Positions 18,564-28,180 of a stretch of 64,000 bases of DNA are shown here, piece after piece. A model generated the notes under the pieces. It had not been told where the DNA came from. It searched no databases and worked only from the letters and a program-made list of their open reading frames with translations. Origin of the DNA: Ketobacter alkanivorans (GTDB taxonomy: Bacteria > Pseudomonadota > Gammaproteobacteria > Pseudomonadales > Ketobacteraceae). A program made the translations under genes and the position numbers. Every line of letters starts with the position of its first letter. Positions within the stretch are counted from its first letter, which is position 1. The stretch lies in NCBI RefSeq assembly GCF_002863865.1, contig NZ_CP022684.1:1232931-1296930 (forward strand), read 5' to 3'.

Positions 18564-20303
18564 CTATTCGGCAGCCAGTGTCCGGCGTGCCAATTCAGGG
18601 TCAATGCTCGCCACTGCATCAAACTGCGTCAGGTGAACCTTGCCGGTAAGCTCATCCAGAAAGGTCGAGCGCTTTAACTGATCCATGATCGGCCCTTTCA
18701 CCTCAGAAAGGTGAAGGGTGATCCCACCATCCCGCAACCGATGATTGATTTCACGCAAACTTTCCAGAGCCGTCGCATCGACGGTATTCACCGCCGGACA
18801 TTCTAAAATAACGTGTTTAACCGCTGGGTTAGCGGCAACCGCATTATTGATCGTATCCTCAAGGAAGCGAGCGTTGGGAAAATAGAAACTGGCATCCACT
18901 CGCAGCGACACAATATCAGGCGATGTTACCACCTGATGACGCTCCACATTGCGAAAGTGCATGGTGCCGGGGATCTGCCCAACCACTGCCACATGCGGCT
19001 TGGAGGTTTTATAGAGATGCAAAAAAATGGAAACACCCACACCCACCAGCAAGCCTACCTCAACCCCCTGAATCAACGTCATGACTATGGTCGACGCCAT
19101 GGCGGCACCATCCGCTTTGGAGTAATGCCAAACCTGTTTGAACGTCGCCAAATCAACCAGCGACACAACAGCAACAATAATAATGGCCGCCAACGTTGCC
19201 TTGGGTAAAAAGAATAACAGAGGCGTGAGAAGCAATGCAGCCAGCGCAATACCCAGCGCCGTGAATGCACCGGCGGCTGGGGTCTCTGCTCCGGCCTCAA
19301 AATTCACCACAGAGCGGGACAGGCCTCCGGTGACCGGGAAACCACCGGACAGACCAGCACCGATATTGGCAGCGCCCAACGCAATCAGCTCCTGATCGGG
19401 ATCGATCCTCTGACGCTTCTTAGCCGCAAGAGTTAACGCCACCGAAACCGACTCGACGTAACCCACAACCGCAATCAGCAATGCTGGCACCAGCAGCGCA
19501 GCCCATAAATCAGCATCAAATCCGGGTATGCTCAACCTGGGCAGGCCATCAGGCACCACACCAACAATACTGACCCCATAATCCGCCAGCCCAAAATGCC
19601 AGGTCACTAAAGTCGTGATGGCAATGGTCAGTACTGGCCCGACTTTCGCGGCCAGATCTGCAGATCGCAGGCTGAGGCCCAGCCAACACAGCAAGGGCTT
19701 AAGCCCCTTGCGTGACCAAAACAGAAAGGCGAGTGAAACCATGCCCATCACAGCAGTATATAAATTGGCGTTGGTCAGATTTGGCAACATGGAATGCACG
19801 ATACCCACAAAACTTTCACCGTGAGCCTTTATGCCTAAGATAGGTGCCAATTGCCCGGTGGCAATCTGTATACCCGATGCTGTAATAAACCCGGAGATCA
19901 CCGGATGGCTTAAAAAGTTCGCCAAAAAACCCAAACGCAGAAACCCCATCAACAACAGCATCAGACCAGAGATAACAGCCAATGCAATGGCTGCGGTCAG
20001 ATACTCAGGGGTTCCCGGTGTGGCAACATTTGCCACCGCCACTGCGGTCATCAGGCTGACAACGGCAACCGGCCCAACCGCCAGCGCCCGCGACGTTCCA
20101 AAAATGGCGTAGAGTATCAATGGTGCCATGGAGGCGTACAAACCCACCTGCATCGGCAACCCTGCTAGCAGAGCGTACGCTAACGACTGGGGAATCAGCA
20201 TGACCGTCACAATGCAGGCAACCATCACATCGTTTGCCAGCGTCTTACGTGAATAGTCAGCGCCCCAGATCAGAATGGGAAAGTATTTTTGTAAGCTCTT
20301 CAT
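18564..20303 (-). CDS. SulP family anion transporter with STAS domain
   Basis: 579 residues. A SulP/SLC26 transmembrane core (about 20-430; MLIPQSLAYALLAGLP is the family signature of TM1, SGGFPVTGGLSRS the TM10 region) and a cytoplasmic STAS domain (about 450-560; VILECPAVNTVDATALESL). Members move sulfate, bicarbonate or dicarboxylates, usually by H+ or Na+ symport; no partner gene such as a carbonic anhydrase adjoins it, so the substrate is left open. It is 15 bases downstream of the SYLF lipoprotein gene, so the two may be co-transcribed. Confidence 0.93.
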   Translation of the reverse strand: MKSLQKYFPILIWGADYSRKTLANDVMVACIVTVMLIPQSLAYALLAGLPMQVGLYASMAPLILYAIFGTSRALAVGPVAVVSLMTAVAVANVATPGTPEYLTAAIALAVISGLMLLLMGFLRLGFLANFLSHPVISGFITASGIQIATGQLAPILGIKAHGESFVGIVHSMLPNLTNANLYTAVMGMVSLAFLFWSRKGLKPLLCWLGLSLRSADLAAKVGPVLTIAITTLVTWHFGLADYGVSIVGVVPDGLPRLSIPGFDADLWAALLVPALLIAVVGYVESVSVALTLAAKKRQRIDPDQELIALGAANIGAGLSGGFPVTGGLSRSVVNFEAGAETPAAGAFTALGIALAALLLTPLLFFLPKATLAAIIIVAVVSLVDLATFKQVWHYSKADGAAMASTIVMTLIQGVEVGLLVGVGVSIFLHLYKTSKPHVAVVGQIPGTMHFRNVERHQVVTSPDIVSLRVDASFYFPNARFLEDTINNAVAANPAVKHVILECPAVNTVDATALESLREINHRLRDGGITLHLSEVKGPIMDQLKRSTFLDELTGKVHLTQFDAVASIDPELARRTLAAE

Positions 20304-20318
20304 GATAAAACCGAGCTT

Positions 20319-20903
20319 TTAGTCATCCTTAAGCTTAATGGGTGCTACGCGAATAATAGCGGCCGTTGCAGTGGCCGACACCCCGGCATCGGTGATGAAG
20401 TGAAGGGTATAGCCTTTTTCATCCGCCATATCCCCGGTGCCCGATCCGCCTGCAGCACCGGCGTCCCCCATCTTGGCTGCAGCTTCGGCACCCACCTGGG
20501 CTTCCCATTCTCCATCGATGAAATCCTTGAACTTGGCCTCATCCTGAAAAATCATTACCGGCCGTACACTTCTTGCACCCCAACCTCCACCAATATCGAA
20601 GCGCACCATTCTTAGATAGGTTTTTTCTCCGGTTTTACGGTTGATACCAACGCCATAGCCACTGCCCGCACCAACAACGGGAACCTTGGTGATCTTGTTA
20701 CTTGCGATCACATAACCTACTGAATTTTCGACCTGTTCTTTGGTGGCAGGCTCCTGCTTGTATAGGTCTGCCAGGGTACGTTTAACCAGCGCCTCCATCG
20801 TTTCGGCCTGTTCTGCTCCGGTGTCGCCGGGAATACTGGCGCAGCCGGATAAAATGACGCTCATAAATAGCAGACTGCAAACGGTGAATACTGATGATCT
20901 CAT
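20319..20903 (-). CDS. SYLF/Ysc84-domain lipoprotein
   Basis: 194 residues with a lipoprotein signal (LSGC) and a SYLF-type domain: VENSVGYVIASNKITK followed by GAGSGYGVGIN and FDIGGGWGARSVRPV. SYLF domains bind lipids in eukaryotes and occur as envelope lipoproteins in bacteria. The ATG at 20903 is chosen because GGAG lies 6 bases before it; an in-frame ATG four codons upstream (20915) has no ribosome binding site. A Gly/Ala-rich loop (AAAKMGDAGAAGGSGTG) interrupts the C-terminal half. Confidence 0.82.
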   Translation of the reverse strand: MRSSVFTVCSLLFMSVILSGCASIPGDTGAEQAETMEALVKRTLADLYKQEPATKEQVENSVGYVIASNKITKVPVVGAGSGYGVGINRKTGEKTYLRMVRFDIGGGWGARSVRPVMIFQDEAKFKDFIDGEWEAQVGAEAAAKMGDAGAAGGSGTGDMADEKGYTLHFITDAGVSATATAAIIRVAPIKLKDD

Positions 20904-20941
20904 GGGAAACTCCATTTATGTGAAATATACGCGACTTGATG

Positions 20942-21445
20942 TTAAATCTTACTTTTGTGCTGACGCTTCAGCTGCCTACGCTGCTCGAAAAAACCACTCA
21001 TCAACTGGCTGCACTCCTCTGCCAAACAACCACCTTGGTATTGCACGGAGTAATTAACAAAAGGCTGATCAAAAAAGCGTTGGGCACTGACCAGCGCACC
21101 GGCCTTGGGCTCTGTTGCCCCGAACACCACCCGATCTACCCGGGCGTGCAGAATGGCACCGGCACACATGGTACAGGGCTCAACGGTAACATAAAGTGTG
21201 GAACCGGGAATGCGGTAGTTGCGCTCATTGGCACAGGCCTGACGCAGGGCAACGATTTCTGCGTGGGAGGTAGGATCACAGGCAGCGATGGGGTGGTTGT
21301 AGCCTTCCCCCAACACCTGATCATCCCGTACGATCACAGCACCTACGGGAACCTCATGTTCCGAGGCGGCTTGACGAGCCAATTCCAACGCATACTGCAT
21401 CCAATGAATATCACGCCGGTGAAATTCCACCGTATCCCCCCCCAT
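20942..21445 (-). CDS. tadA: tRNA-specific adenosine deaminase (TadA)
   Basis: 167 residues. Zinc cytidine-deaminase fold with SHAEIVAL (His ligand, catalytic Glu) and PCTMCAGAILHARV (two Cys ligands), and the TadA-specific GASEPKAG-like segment GATEPKAG. It converts A34 to inosine in tRNA-Arg(ACG). The ATG at 21445 has GAGG six bases upstream. Its position near guaA and mltF follows the Pseudomonas-type order. Confidence 0.97.
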   Translation of the reverse strand: MGGDTVEFHRRDIHWMQYALELARQAASEHEVPVGAVIVRDDQVLGEGYNHPIAACDPTSHAEIVALRQACANERNYRIPGSTLYVTVEPCTMCAGAILHARVDRVVFGATEPKAGALVSAQRFFDQPFVNYSVQYQGGCLAEECSQLMSGFFEQRRQLKRQHKSKI

Positions 21446-21568
21446 GCAAGCCCCTCATGAACCGTTACTGATCTATCTCACCAGTATAACGGATCGAGTG
21501 CTCACGGTGATAGAACGCCCATTTACAGGGCTTTCCACTCGATGACAGTGGCTTTAGCCCCGCTGGCT

Positions 21569-22171
21569 TTAAGGTCTGCGGTACGCTTTCTGCTTAGATT
21601 GCGCCCGGCACCCCAGTTCGGCCTGCTGTTCCGGGGTGGCAAACAAATCCCCTGCCAAGCCATGCACGTCGGCCATGCGCTGTTCCATCTGCGGCTGCCA
21701 TTCCAGCTCGCCATCATGAGTAATGTGTGCCACATCCAAACCCAAGCGGCGCTTTAAATCAAAGCCGACCAACAAACTGCGATGACAATCCGCCGGATCT
21801 TTCTCTGCGCACATCAATGCGATGCACAGGCCTTTCTCTATACCATGCAGCAGGCGCTCAACACCTTGCTGATACAGCGAGGATTCGGCCAAGCGATCGA
21901 ACTGAACCTGACCACTGGCATCGTAATGCTGATCCTCTTTAGAGCGAGGGCCCAGCTCTTGGCCGAGGTATACGTAATGAATACCATGCTGTTTGAGCGT
22001 GCTGGCCAAGGCATCTTGATGGTAATCGTGAAACGCTTTGCTGAACGGCACAGAGCGCACATCGGCCACCGCATTGATACCGTACTTCTCGAGCTGAGCG
22101 AGAAAGGTATCAATGGGTTTGGTGGCATAGCCGATGCTGTAGAGAGTATGTCCGGTTGTGGCCTGTCTCAT
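21569..22171 (-). CDS. DUF488 family protein
   Basis: 200 residues. TLYSIGYATKPIDTFLAQL, ADVRSVPFS, YLGQELG and CAEKDPADCHRSLL are diagnostic of DUF488, a family of unknown function; the C-[AE]EK...CHR cysteine/histidine residues are conserved and may bind metal or be catalytic. The ATG at 22171 with upstream GAG is preferred to the GTG two codons earlier. No operon partner: about 120 bases separate it from tadA. Confidence 0.87.
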   Translation of the reverse strand: MRQATTGHTLYSIGYATKPIDTFLAQLEKYGINAVADVRSVPFSKAFHDYHQDALASTLKQHGIHYVYLGQELGPRSKEDQHYDASGQVQFDRLAESSLYQQGVERLLHGIEKGLCIALMCAEKDPADCHRSLLVGFDLKRRLGLDVAHITHDGELEWQPQMEQRMADVHGLAGDLFATPEQQAELGCRAQSKQKAYRRP

Positions 22172-22336
22172 TCCCACTCGATTGTAAACGGGCCACTTTT
22201 ACATATTAATATCAATAGCTTAATTATGGAGATCAGTGGTAGTACCATGGAAAATCCCTGGAAATCTGAAGTTGCAGTATGCTGTATTCCGCAATTGACT
22301 TGCGTTTAAGGCTGTAAGGTTTCTTTGTAAAAATAA

Positions 22337-22366
22337 GAGGGGGGCAGAGTTCTGCCCTCACTTTTG
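22337..22366 (-). terminator. Terminator after cardiolipin synthase
   Basis: The core GGGCAGA GT TCTGCCC inverted repeat (22342-22357), extended by GAGG/CTC arms, is followed on the minus strand by TTATTTTT. The plus-strand side also has CTTTT, so it may work in both directions. Confidence 0.75.
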
Positions 22367-22386
22367 TAAATAGCTTTTCTTGTTTT

Positions 22387-23799
22387 TTAGAGCACCGGTG
22401 CGGCTAGCCGGGAAAGCTTAACTCCGACCCACCACCAGAGTGGTCGGTCTTTGAGTCGTTCGGGATCTATTATCTCGGCATGCGCAAAATCTGCCTCGAA
22501 CATCGCTTCCATTTCTTGAGCGAATTCCCGATCGACGATCACCGAGGTCACCTCAAAATTCAGGCGGAAGGATCTATTATCAAAATTAGGCGTGCCGACG
22601 GTCGACAGCTCATCATCGACGAGGAGCACCTTCTCATGAAGAAAGCCCGGCTTGTATTCATAGAACTTGATGCCGAGGCCACGCAATTGCTCAATGTAAT
22701 GAAATGCCGCCAGGTAAACCGGCAGGCTGTCCGGCTTGCCCGTGGTGATGATACGAACATCCACCCCGCGCAGGGCTGCCAGCTGCAGCGCCTTCATTAC
22801 GGCCGGGTCGGGAACAAAGTACGGTGCGGACAACCAGATGCGCTTTTTTGCAGTATTTAGCGCGGTCACGAAAAATAGCGACGCGGTTTCAAAATCATCG
22901 GCGGGCCCGAACGGAAAAATCAGCGCTTTCCTGTCATGCCCTTCAACTACTTCAGGTGACCAGTTTACCTCAGGGAACTGGCGGGTAGCCCAGTACCAAT
23001 CGCCCAGAGTGATCATTTGCAACTGCAGAACCACAGGTCCCTCGAGCCTTACATGGGTATCACGCCAGGGGGTGAAGTCGGGATCAAGGCCCAGGTATTC
23101 GTCGCCAACATTGTGCCCTCCTACCCATCCCACTTTTCCATCAACGACAACCATCTTGCGGTGGTTGCGAAAGTTAAGCTGAAAACGGTTATGCGCTCCC
23201 TGCGTGGGTTTGAAGGAGCTGGTTTCAATACCTGCAGCACGAAGCTCCTCGGTATACTTCGCCGGTAGTCCACTACTGCCAACCTCATCATACAGGACAT
23301 AAACACGTACGCCTGCCTGTGCGCGCTCGATCAGAGCGTCCTTTACTCGCCGCCCAAGGCCGTCATCATGGAACATGTAGAACTGGAATAGAATATATTG
23401 TTCAGCCTTGGCGACACCAGCGAGAATGCTGTCGAAGGTCGCATCACCGTTGATCAGCAGATCGACACGGTTACCCCGCGTTAGTTGCATACCAGAGAGT
23501 CGCGTCATAGCGGCATGCCAGGACGGCCCTTCGCCCGGAGGGATTTCCCATGGATCCAGTTCAGACTGTATATCAGCCAATAGACGCTCGAACTCGTCAC
23601 GTCGGCTTTCGAAAGCATCTGACATGCCTTCGAATTTGCTTCGCCCGAGCACGAGATAGGCAGGTACCGCCACGAATGGAAAGGATACCAGGGAAACCGA
23701 CCAGGCGACGGCACCCTGTGCGGTACGTACTTTCATGGCGGCTTCAACGGCGAACACGATGCCGGAAATATAGAAGGCGGCTACGATCGCGGCAATCAT
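22387..23799 (-). CDS. cls: Cardiolipin synthase (phospholipase D family)
   Basis: 470 residues. Two N-terminal transmembrane helices, then two PLD domains with HxKxxxxD motifs NHRKMVVVD and LHEKVLLVD, plus GGHNVGDEY and GTPNFDNRS partner motifs. It condenses two phosphatidylglycerols (or PG with PE) to cardiolipin at the inner membrane. The ATG at 23799 is preferred because GAGGAG lies 7 bases upstream; an ATG seven codons earlier lacks a ribosome binding site. It is transcribed with, or just after, the K+ channel gene 78 bases upstream, and ends in a strong terminator. Confidence 0.94.
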   Translation of the reverse strand: MIAAIVAAFYISGIVFAVEAAMKVRTAQGAVAWSVSLVSFPFVAVPAYLVLGRSKFEGMSDAFESRRDEFERLLADIQSELDPWEIPPGEGPSWHAAMTRLSGMQLTRGNRVDLLINGDATFDSILAGVAKAEQYILFQFYMFHDDGLGRRVKDALIERAQAGVRVYVLYDEVGSSGLPAKYTEELRAAGIETSSFKPTQGAHNRFQLNFRNHRKMVVVDGKVGWVGGHNVGDEYLGLDPDFTPWRDTHVRLEGPVVLQLQMITLGDWYWATRQFPEVNWSPEVVEGHDRKALIFPFGPADDFETASLFFVTALNTAKKRIWLSAPYFVPDPAVMKALQLAALRGVDVRIITTGKPDSLPVYLAAFHYIEQLRGLGIKFYEYKPGFLHEKVLLVDDELSTVGTPNFDNRSFRLNFEVTSVIVDREFAQEMEAMFEADFAHAEIIDPERLKDRPLWWWVGVKLSRLAAPVL

Positions 23800-23877
23800 T
23801 CTCTTTCTCCTCGGGGTCATCGTCTGGAGTTCTTTATTATTGCATATGCAAAATCGTACGCTGACTGCTTACTTGCA

Positions 23878-24315
23878 CTATTCTTTTGATTCGTCGCCAT
23901 GCGAAGACTCTGTATGATCAACTGATTGTTCAATGATCCCGGCAAGCTTTTTCTTCACCTCTTTTTTACGTTGCTTTCTATCTTTCGACGCTTTCTTGTC
24001 AGCCATAATGACTGATACAATTTTTGTTATCACTGCCGCGAAGATACCCACACTCAGCAAGGTATAGATAATGGTAAACCCCTTGGAGAGATCGGTGGTA
24101 GGAGTGATATCACCATACCCAACAGTAGACATTGTCATTACGCAAAAGTAAAGCGAATCGAGAACGCCCCACCCTTCGACATGCCAGTAGAAATACGTTC
24201 CACCTCCGAGCAATGTCAGCAGGATAAACATCAGAATGCGAAATTCTTCATCAGATCTCACACCATGCAAGATCGCACGCATCAGTTTGTAGAGATTAAA
24301 GAAGAAAGTCGTCAT
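23878..24315 (-). CDS. Two-TM potassium channel family protein
   Basis: 145 residues. An N-terminal cytoplasmic stretch, TM1 (about 25-44), pore helix and selectivity filter TMSTVGYGD, TM2 (about 82-104), and a highly charged lysine-rich C-terminus (KKASKDRKQRKKEVKKK) without an RCK/TrkA_N domain. This is the Ion_trans_2 minimal pore architecture; tetramer expected. The ATG at 24315 is preceded by AAGGAAG; a TTG seven codons upstream is unsupported. Confidence 0.9.
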   Translation of the reverse strand: MTTFFFNLYKLMRAILHGVRSDEEFRILMFILLTLLGGGTYFYWHVEGWGVLDSLYFCVMTMSTVGYGDITPTTDLSKGFTIIYTLLSVGIFAAVITKIVSVIMADKKASKDRKQRKKEVKKKLAGIIEQSVDHTESSHGDESKE

Positions 24316-24697
24316 GGGTTCTTCCTTCGATGACAATCGATAAATGATTACCTGTTATCACCTGGCTGCTGGTTACGACGCCTGTGCATTAACTGATAGC
24401 AATAAAAGGTGCCGGATGGATTAAACTATTTTTAACAACGCGAAATGGTTAATTAACAATCCCTCCGACACCTTCAACACTAATTACATGTGCTGCAATC
24501 GATAACAGGTCACTGCATGTCCGGTCCAGCTTATGTCCTCTTACCAGTCACATCTGAAAAGCAATGGAGCAATTGCATGAGCATTATACCTCACTGGTGG
24601 AACATGCAGCGCTCCCCCCAATGCCGCCGATTACCTCGATGACGCCCGTCGCAATTAAGTATGCAGCCAGGAACAGCGTAAGGGTGGCCAGTGCCGG
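24316..24697. other. 382-bp region between K+ channel gene and guaA
   Basis: No intact gene. The part next to guaA holds the possible gene remnant at 24583-24697. The remainder is AT-rich and probably contains the promoter of the channel-cls pair; no clean promoter was identified. Confidence 0.5.
24583..24697 (-). pseudogene. Possible remnant of an HdeD/DUF308 membrane protein
   Basis: In frame with guaA but after its stop, the minus strand encodes about 37 codons including LATLTLFLAAYLIATGVIEV before a TAA. This helix-like stretch resembles the LTLxLAAYLIxxGI repeat helix of HdeD (DUF308) proteins. No start codon, ribosome binding site or remaining helices are seen, so if real it is a decayed fragment. 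The resemblance is short and could be chance. Confidence 0.25.
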
Positions 24698-26263
24698 TCA
24701 TTCCCACTCAATGGTAGCGGGCGGTTTAGAGGAGATGTCATAGGTCACCCGTGAAATTCCGGGGATTTCCTGAATGATGCGTGCGGATACTTTTTCCAGC
24801 AGCTCATACGGGAGGTGGGCCCAACGAGCTGTCATAAAATCGATGGTTTCCACGGCACGGATGGCCACCACGTATTCATAGCGGCGGCCATCGCCGGTTA
24901 CACCGACGGATTTTACTGGCAGAAACACGGCAAAAGCCTGGCTCACTTTGTGGTACCAGTCAGCCTTGTGCAGTTCTTCGATGAAGATGTGGTCGGCTTC
25001 CCGCAGGATGTCGGCGTATTCTTTTTTCACTTCACCCAGGATGCGCACCCCCAGGCCGGGGCCTGGGAAGGGGTGGCGGTAGACCATGTCATAAGGCAGG
25101 CCTAACTCCAGGCCGATCTTGCGCACTTCATCTTTAAACAGCTCCCGCAGAGGCTCTACCAATTGCATCTTCATGTGCTCTGGCAAACCACCCACATTAT
25201 GGTGGGACTTGATTACGTGCGCTTTGCCGGTCTTGGAACCGGCAGATTCAATCACATCCGGATAGATGGTGCCTTGGGCCAGCCATTTGATCTCGTTAAG
25301 TTTGCTGCTTTCTGCATCGAACACGTCAATGAACGCGTTACCGATGATTTTGCGCTTCTCTTCGGGATCGCTTTTACCTGCCAGTTTGCCCAAGAACAGA
25401 TCCTCGGCATCCACGCGGATCACGCGAATCCCCATATGCTTGGCAAACATTTCCATAACCTGATCACCCTCTTTCAGGCGCAACAGACCGTTGTCTACAA
25501 ATACGCAGGTGAGCTTGTCGCCGATGGCTTTGTGCAGTAAAGCTGCCACCACCGAGGAATCCACTCCGCCGGACAGCCCCAGCAGTATTTCATCGTCGCC
25601 AACCTGATCACGCACTCGGGCAATCATATCGTCAATGATGTTACCGGGGGTCCACAGGGCATCGCAGCCGCAGATTTCGCGCACAAAGCGCTTCAGAATT
25701 TCACCACCCTGTTTGGTGTGGGTCACTTCCGGGTGGAATTGCACGCCATACAGGCCTTGTTTTTCGTTGGCCATGGCCGCAATGGGGGCGCTTGCGGTTT
25801 CGGCAATACAGGTAAAACCGGGCGGCAACTCGACGACTTTGTCGCCATGGCTCATCCACACATCCAGTTTTTTGTCGCCAGCGTGATCATCCAGCCCTTC
25901 CAGCAGTTTGTTGGAGCCTTTAATGTGGACTTCGGCATAGCCAAACTCACGATGATCGGAGCTGGCCACTTTGCCGCCGAATTGGGCCGCCATGGTTTGC
26001 ATGCCGTAGCAGATACCCAGCACCGGCACCCCTAAGTCGAAAACTTCCTGAGCCGCTCTTGGCGTGTTTTCGCCGACTACCGATTCAGGGCCACCCGACA
26101 GGATCACACCCTGGGGTGCAAAACGTTTGATTTCTGCCGGGTCAGCATCGCATGCCCACAACTCGCAGTAGACACCGATCTCACGAACACGGCGGGCGAT
26201 CAACTGGGTGTATTGAGAACCAAAATCCAGGATGAGTATGCGCTGGGCATGAATGTCGGTCAT
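24698..26263 (-). CDS. guaA: GMP synthase (glutamine-hydrolysing)
   Basis: 521 residues. Class I glutaminase domain with nucleophile Cys in GICYGMQ and His/Glu in [11 protein letters not shown] pyrophosphatase domain with [10 protein letters not shown], and the C-terminal GMPS dimerisation domain ending PPATIEWE. It converts XMP to GMP. It lies 104 bases downstream of guaB in the usual guaBA arrangement, with a strong hairpin in the spacer that could set the guaA:guaB ratio. Confidence 0.98.
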   Translation of the reverse strand: MTDIHAQRILILDFGSQYTQLIARRVREIGVYCELWACDADPAEIKRFAPQGVILSGGPESVVGENTPRAAQEVFDLGVPVLGICYGMQTMAAQFGGKVASSDHREFGYAEVHIKGSNKLLEGLDDHAGDKKLDVWMSHGDKVVELPPGFTCIAETASAPIAAMANEKQGLYGVQFHPEVTHTKQGGEILKRFVREICGCDALWTPGNIIDDMIARVRDQVGDDEILLGLSGGVDSSVVAALLHKAIGDKLTCVFVDNGLLRLKEGDQVMEMFAKHMGIRVIRVDAEDLFLGKLAGKSDPEEKRKIIGNAFIDVFDAESSKLNEIKWLAQGTIYPDVIESAGSKTGKAHVIKSHHNVGGLPEHMKMQLVEPLRELFKDEVRKIGLELGLPYDMVYRHPFPGPGLGVRILGEVKKEYADILREADHIFIEELHKADWYHKVSQAFAVFLPVKSVGVTGDGRRYEYVVAIRAVETIDFMTARWAHLPYELLEKVSARIIQEIPGISRVTYDISSKPPATIEWE

Positions 26264-26299
26264 GTGCTTGGGATTCCGTTGTATGGCTGTTTAAAACTG

Positions 26300-26335
26300 A
26301 AAGGCCAGCCGCCCGTTGGCGGGTTCGGCTGGCCC
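26300..26335 (-). terminator. Strong hairpin in the guaB-guaA spacer (attenuator-like)
   Basis: Arms GGCCAGCCG (26304-26312) and CGGCTGGCC (26327-26335) are perfectly complementary and continue inward as CCCG/CGGG. On the minus strand the stem is followed by TTTCAGTTTT. The form is that of an intrinsic terminator or RNA-processing hairpin between two genes of one operon. Confidence 0.65.
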
Positions 26336-26367
26336 TGCTTGTAGTCTGATACCTGCTACCTACCCGA

Positions 26368-27834
26368 TCACGAGCGGTAGTTGGGTGCCTCTTTGGTAAT
26401 GGTTACATCGTGCACATGGCTTTCTTTCATGCCTGCGCCGGTAACGCGTACAAAAGTGGGTTTGGTGCGCATCTCTTCGATGGTAGCGCAGCCGGTGTAG
26501 CCCATGCTGGCTCGAACACCACCCACCAATTGCAGCACGATCGCTGAAATGGGGCCTTTGTAAGGCACACGGCCTTCAATGCCTTCGGGCACCAGTTTTT
26601 CTACACCTTGAGAGGCATCCTGGAAATAACGATCGCTGGAGCCCTGGTTCTGGGCCATCGCCCCCAGGGAGCCCATGCCACGATACGCTTTGTAGTAGCG
26701 GCCTTGATACAGCTCTACCTCACCGGGTGCTTCCTCTGTTCCTGCCAGCAAACCACCTACCATGATAGCGTGGGCACCGGCGGCGATGGCCTTGGCTATA
26801 TCGCCAGAGAAACGCACGCCACCATCGGCAATCACGGGCACTTCACGGCCTTTAAGGGCTTCGACCACGTTGGCGACGGCTGAAATCTGCGGTACACCGA
26901 TTCCGGCAACAATGCGGGTGGTACAAATGGAACCTGGGCCGATACCGACTTTAACGCCATGGGCGCCTGCATCAGCAAGGGCCAGAGCGGCTTCCGCCGT
27001 GGCGATGTTACCGCCAATAACCTGCACGCCAGGATAGTTTTCCACCACCCAACGCACCCGATCAATCACGCCCTTGGAGTGACCGTGGGCTGTGTCCACC
27101 ACCAGCACATCCACACCGGCCTCAACCAGGGCATGCACGCGTTCCTCTGTGCCTTCACCGGTACCGACGGCAGCACCGACTCGCAGGCGGCCTTGATCGT
27201 CTTTACAGGAATACGGGTAGGCTTCTGCTTTGAGGATGTCGGTATTGGTGACCATACCCTTGAGGCGGAATTCGTCATCCACCAGCAGGATCTTTTCGAT
27301 ACGGTACTTGTGCAGCAGGCCTTTGATGTCTTTGGTGCTGGTGCCCTCTTTCGCGGTAACCAGCTTTTCTTTAGGGGTCATGATGGCCGACACCGGCTGA
27401 TCGAAACGGTCTTCAAAACGAAGATCACGGCTGGTTACGATGCCAACCAGCTGTTCGCCTTGCACCACTGGCACACCGGATATTTTATTAATCTGAGTAA
27501 TTTCAATCAGTTTGCCAACGGTGGTGTCCGGCGAGACGGTAATGGGATCGCGCACTACGCCGCTTTCGTATTTCTTCACCACCCGTACCTGGCGAGCCTG
27601 TTCCTCGGCAGTCATGTTCTTGTGCAGAATACCGATGCCGCCTTCCTGAGCCATGCTGATGGCTAAACGGGATTCCGTGACGGTATCCATCGCCGCAGAA
27701 ACCAGGGGTATATTCAAACAGATATCCCGAGTGAGACGGGTCTTCAGCTGCACATCCCTGGGCAGGATTTCGGAATAGCCGGGCAGAAGGAGTACATCAT
27801 CAAATGTGAGCGCTTCCTGAGCAATACGTAGCAT
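26368..27834 (-). CDS. guaB: Inosine-5'-monophosphate dehydrogenase
   Basis: 488 residues. TIM barrel with catalytic Cys loop [11 protein letters not shown], two CBS domains inserted at about 95-205, and flap motif [10 protein letters not shown]. It oxidises IMP to XMP with NAD+, the first committed step to GMP. First gene of guaBA. It is divergent from an acetoacetate-decarboxylase-family gene, with a 28-bp dyad in the shared region. Confidence 0.98.
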   Translation of the reverse strand: MLRIAQEALTFDDVLLLPGYSEILPRDVQLKTRLTRDICLNIPLVSAAMDTVTESRLAISMAQEGGIGILHKNMTAEEQARQVRVVKKYESGVVRDPITVSPDTTVGKLIEITQINKISGVPVVQGEQLVGIVTSRDLRFEDRFDQPVSAIMTPKEKLVTAKEGTSTKDIKGLLHKYRIEKILLVDDEFRLKGMVTNTDILKAEAYPYSCKDDQGRLRVGAAVGTGEGTEERVHALVEAGVDVLVVDTAHGHSKGVIDRVRWVVENYPGVQVIGGNIATAEAALALADAGAHGVKVGIGPGSICTTRIVAGIGVPQISAVANVVEALKGREVPVIADGGVRFSGDIAKAIAAGAHAIMVGGLLAGTEEAPGEVELYQGRYYKAYRGMGSLGAMAQNQGSSDRYFQDASQGVEKLVPEGIEGRVPYKGPISAIVLQLVGGVRASMGYTGCATIEEMRTKPTFVRVTGAGMKESHVHDVTITKEAPNYRS

Positions 27835-28180
27835 GCAGTGTCAGCCTTGTTGCAGGGGGAGAAATTAAACGCGCAATTATAGCAAAGCTGCATGGCTGTT
27901 GAAATACAGGAAATGTCTGCAACTTGGCGATTGATGAGAAATCCGCGCGACACACGAGCGCGGCGGTGGCCGGCTCCCTGCGTCGGGTTAGTGCTGAATT
28001 GGGGTTTGGCAGGCTGTAATTAACGGCCATCTGTGCCGAATTGGTAACAATTTGGCACAATATGACTCCAACTTGACCCCTGCAGCCTCTTATAGGATGC
28101 CCATTGATACGTATAATCGGGGGGCGCATTAATACAGTGATAAGCACAGCGTGGCAGATCTCAAAAAACCAAGGACGCCT
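27835..28180. other. Divergent region between guaB and the first ADC-family gene
   Basis: About 346 bases without a gene. It contains the dyad at 28032-28059 and a TATAAT at 28112-28117 on the plus strand whose -35 partner is weak. A GTG at 28151 is an alternative start for the downstream gene. Confidence 0.5.
28032..28059 (+). promoter_or_regulatory. 28-bp imperfect palindrome, probable operator
   Basis: Arms TGTGCCGAATTG (28032-28043) and CAATTTGGCACA (28048-28059) are complementary at 11 of 12 positions around a GTAA spacer. It lies about 50 bases upstream of a plus-strand TATAAT and about 200 bases upstream of guaB. The bound regulator is unknown; no TetR- or GntR-type gene is adjacent. 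Confidence 0.5.

Noticed and set aside
21523-21735. Short minus-strand frame overlapping the DUF488 gene, considered as a frameshifted tail
   Set aside because: The DUF488 product ends normally, and the other frame shows no family motifs.
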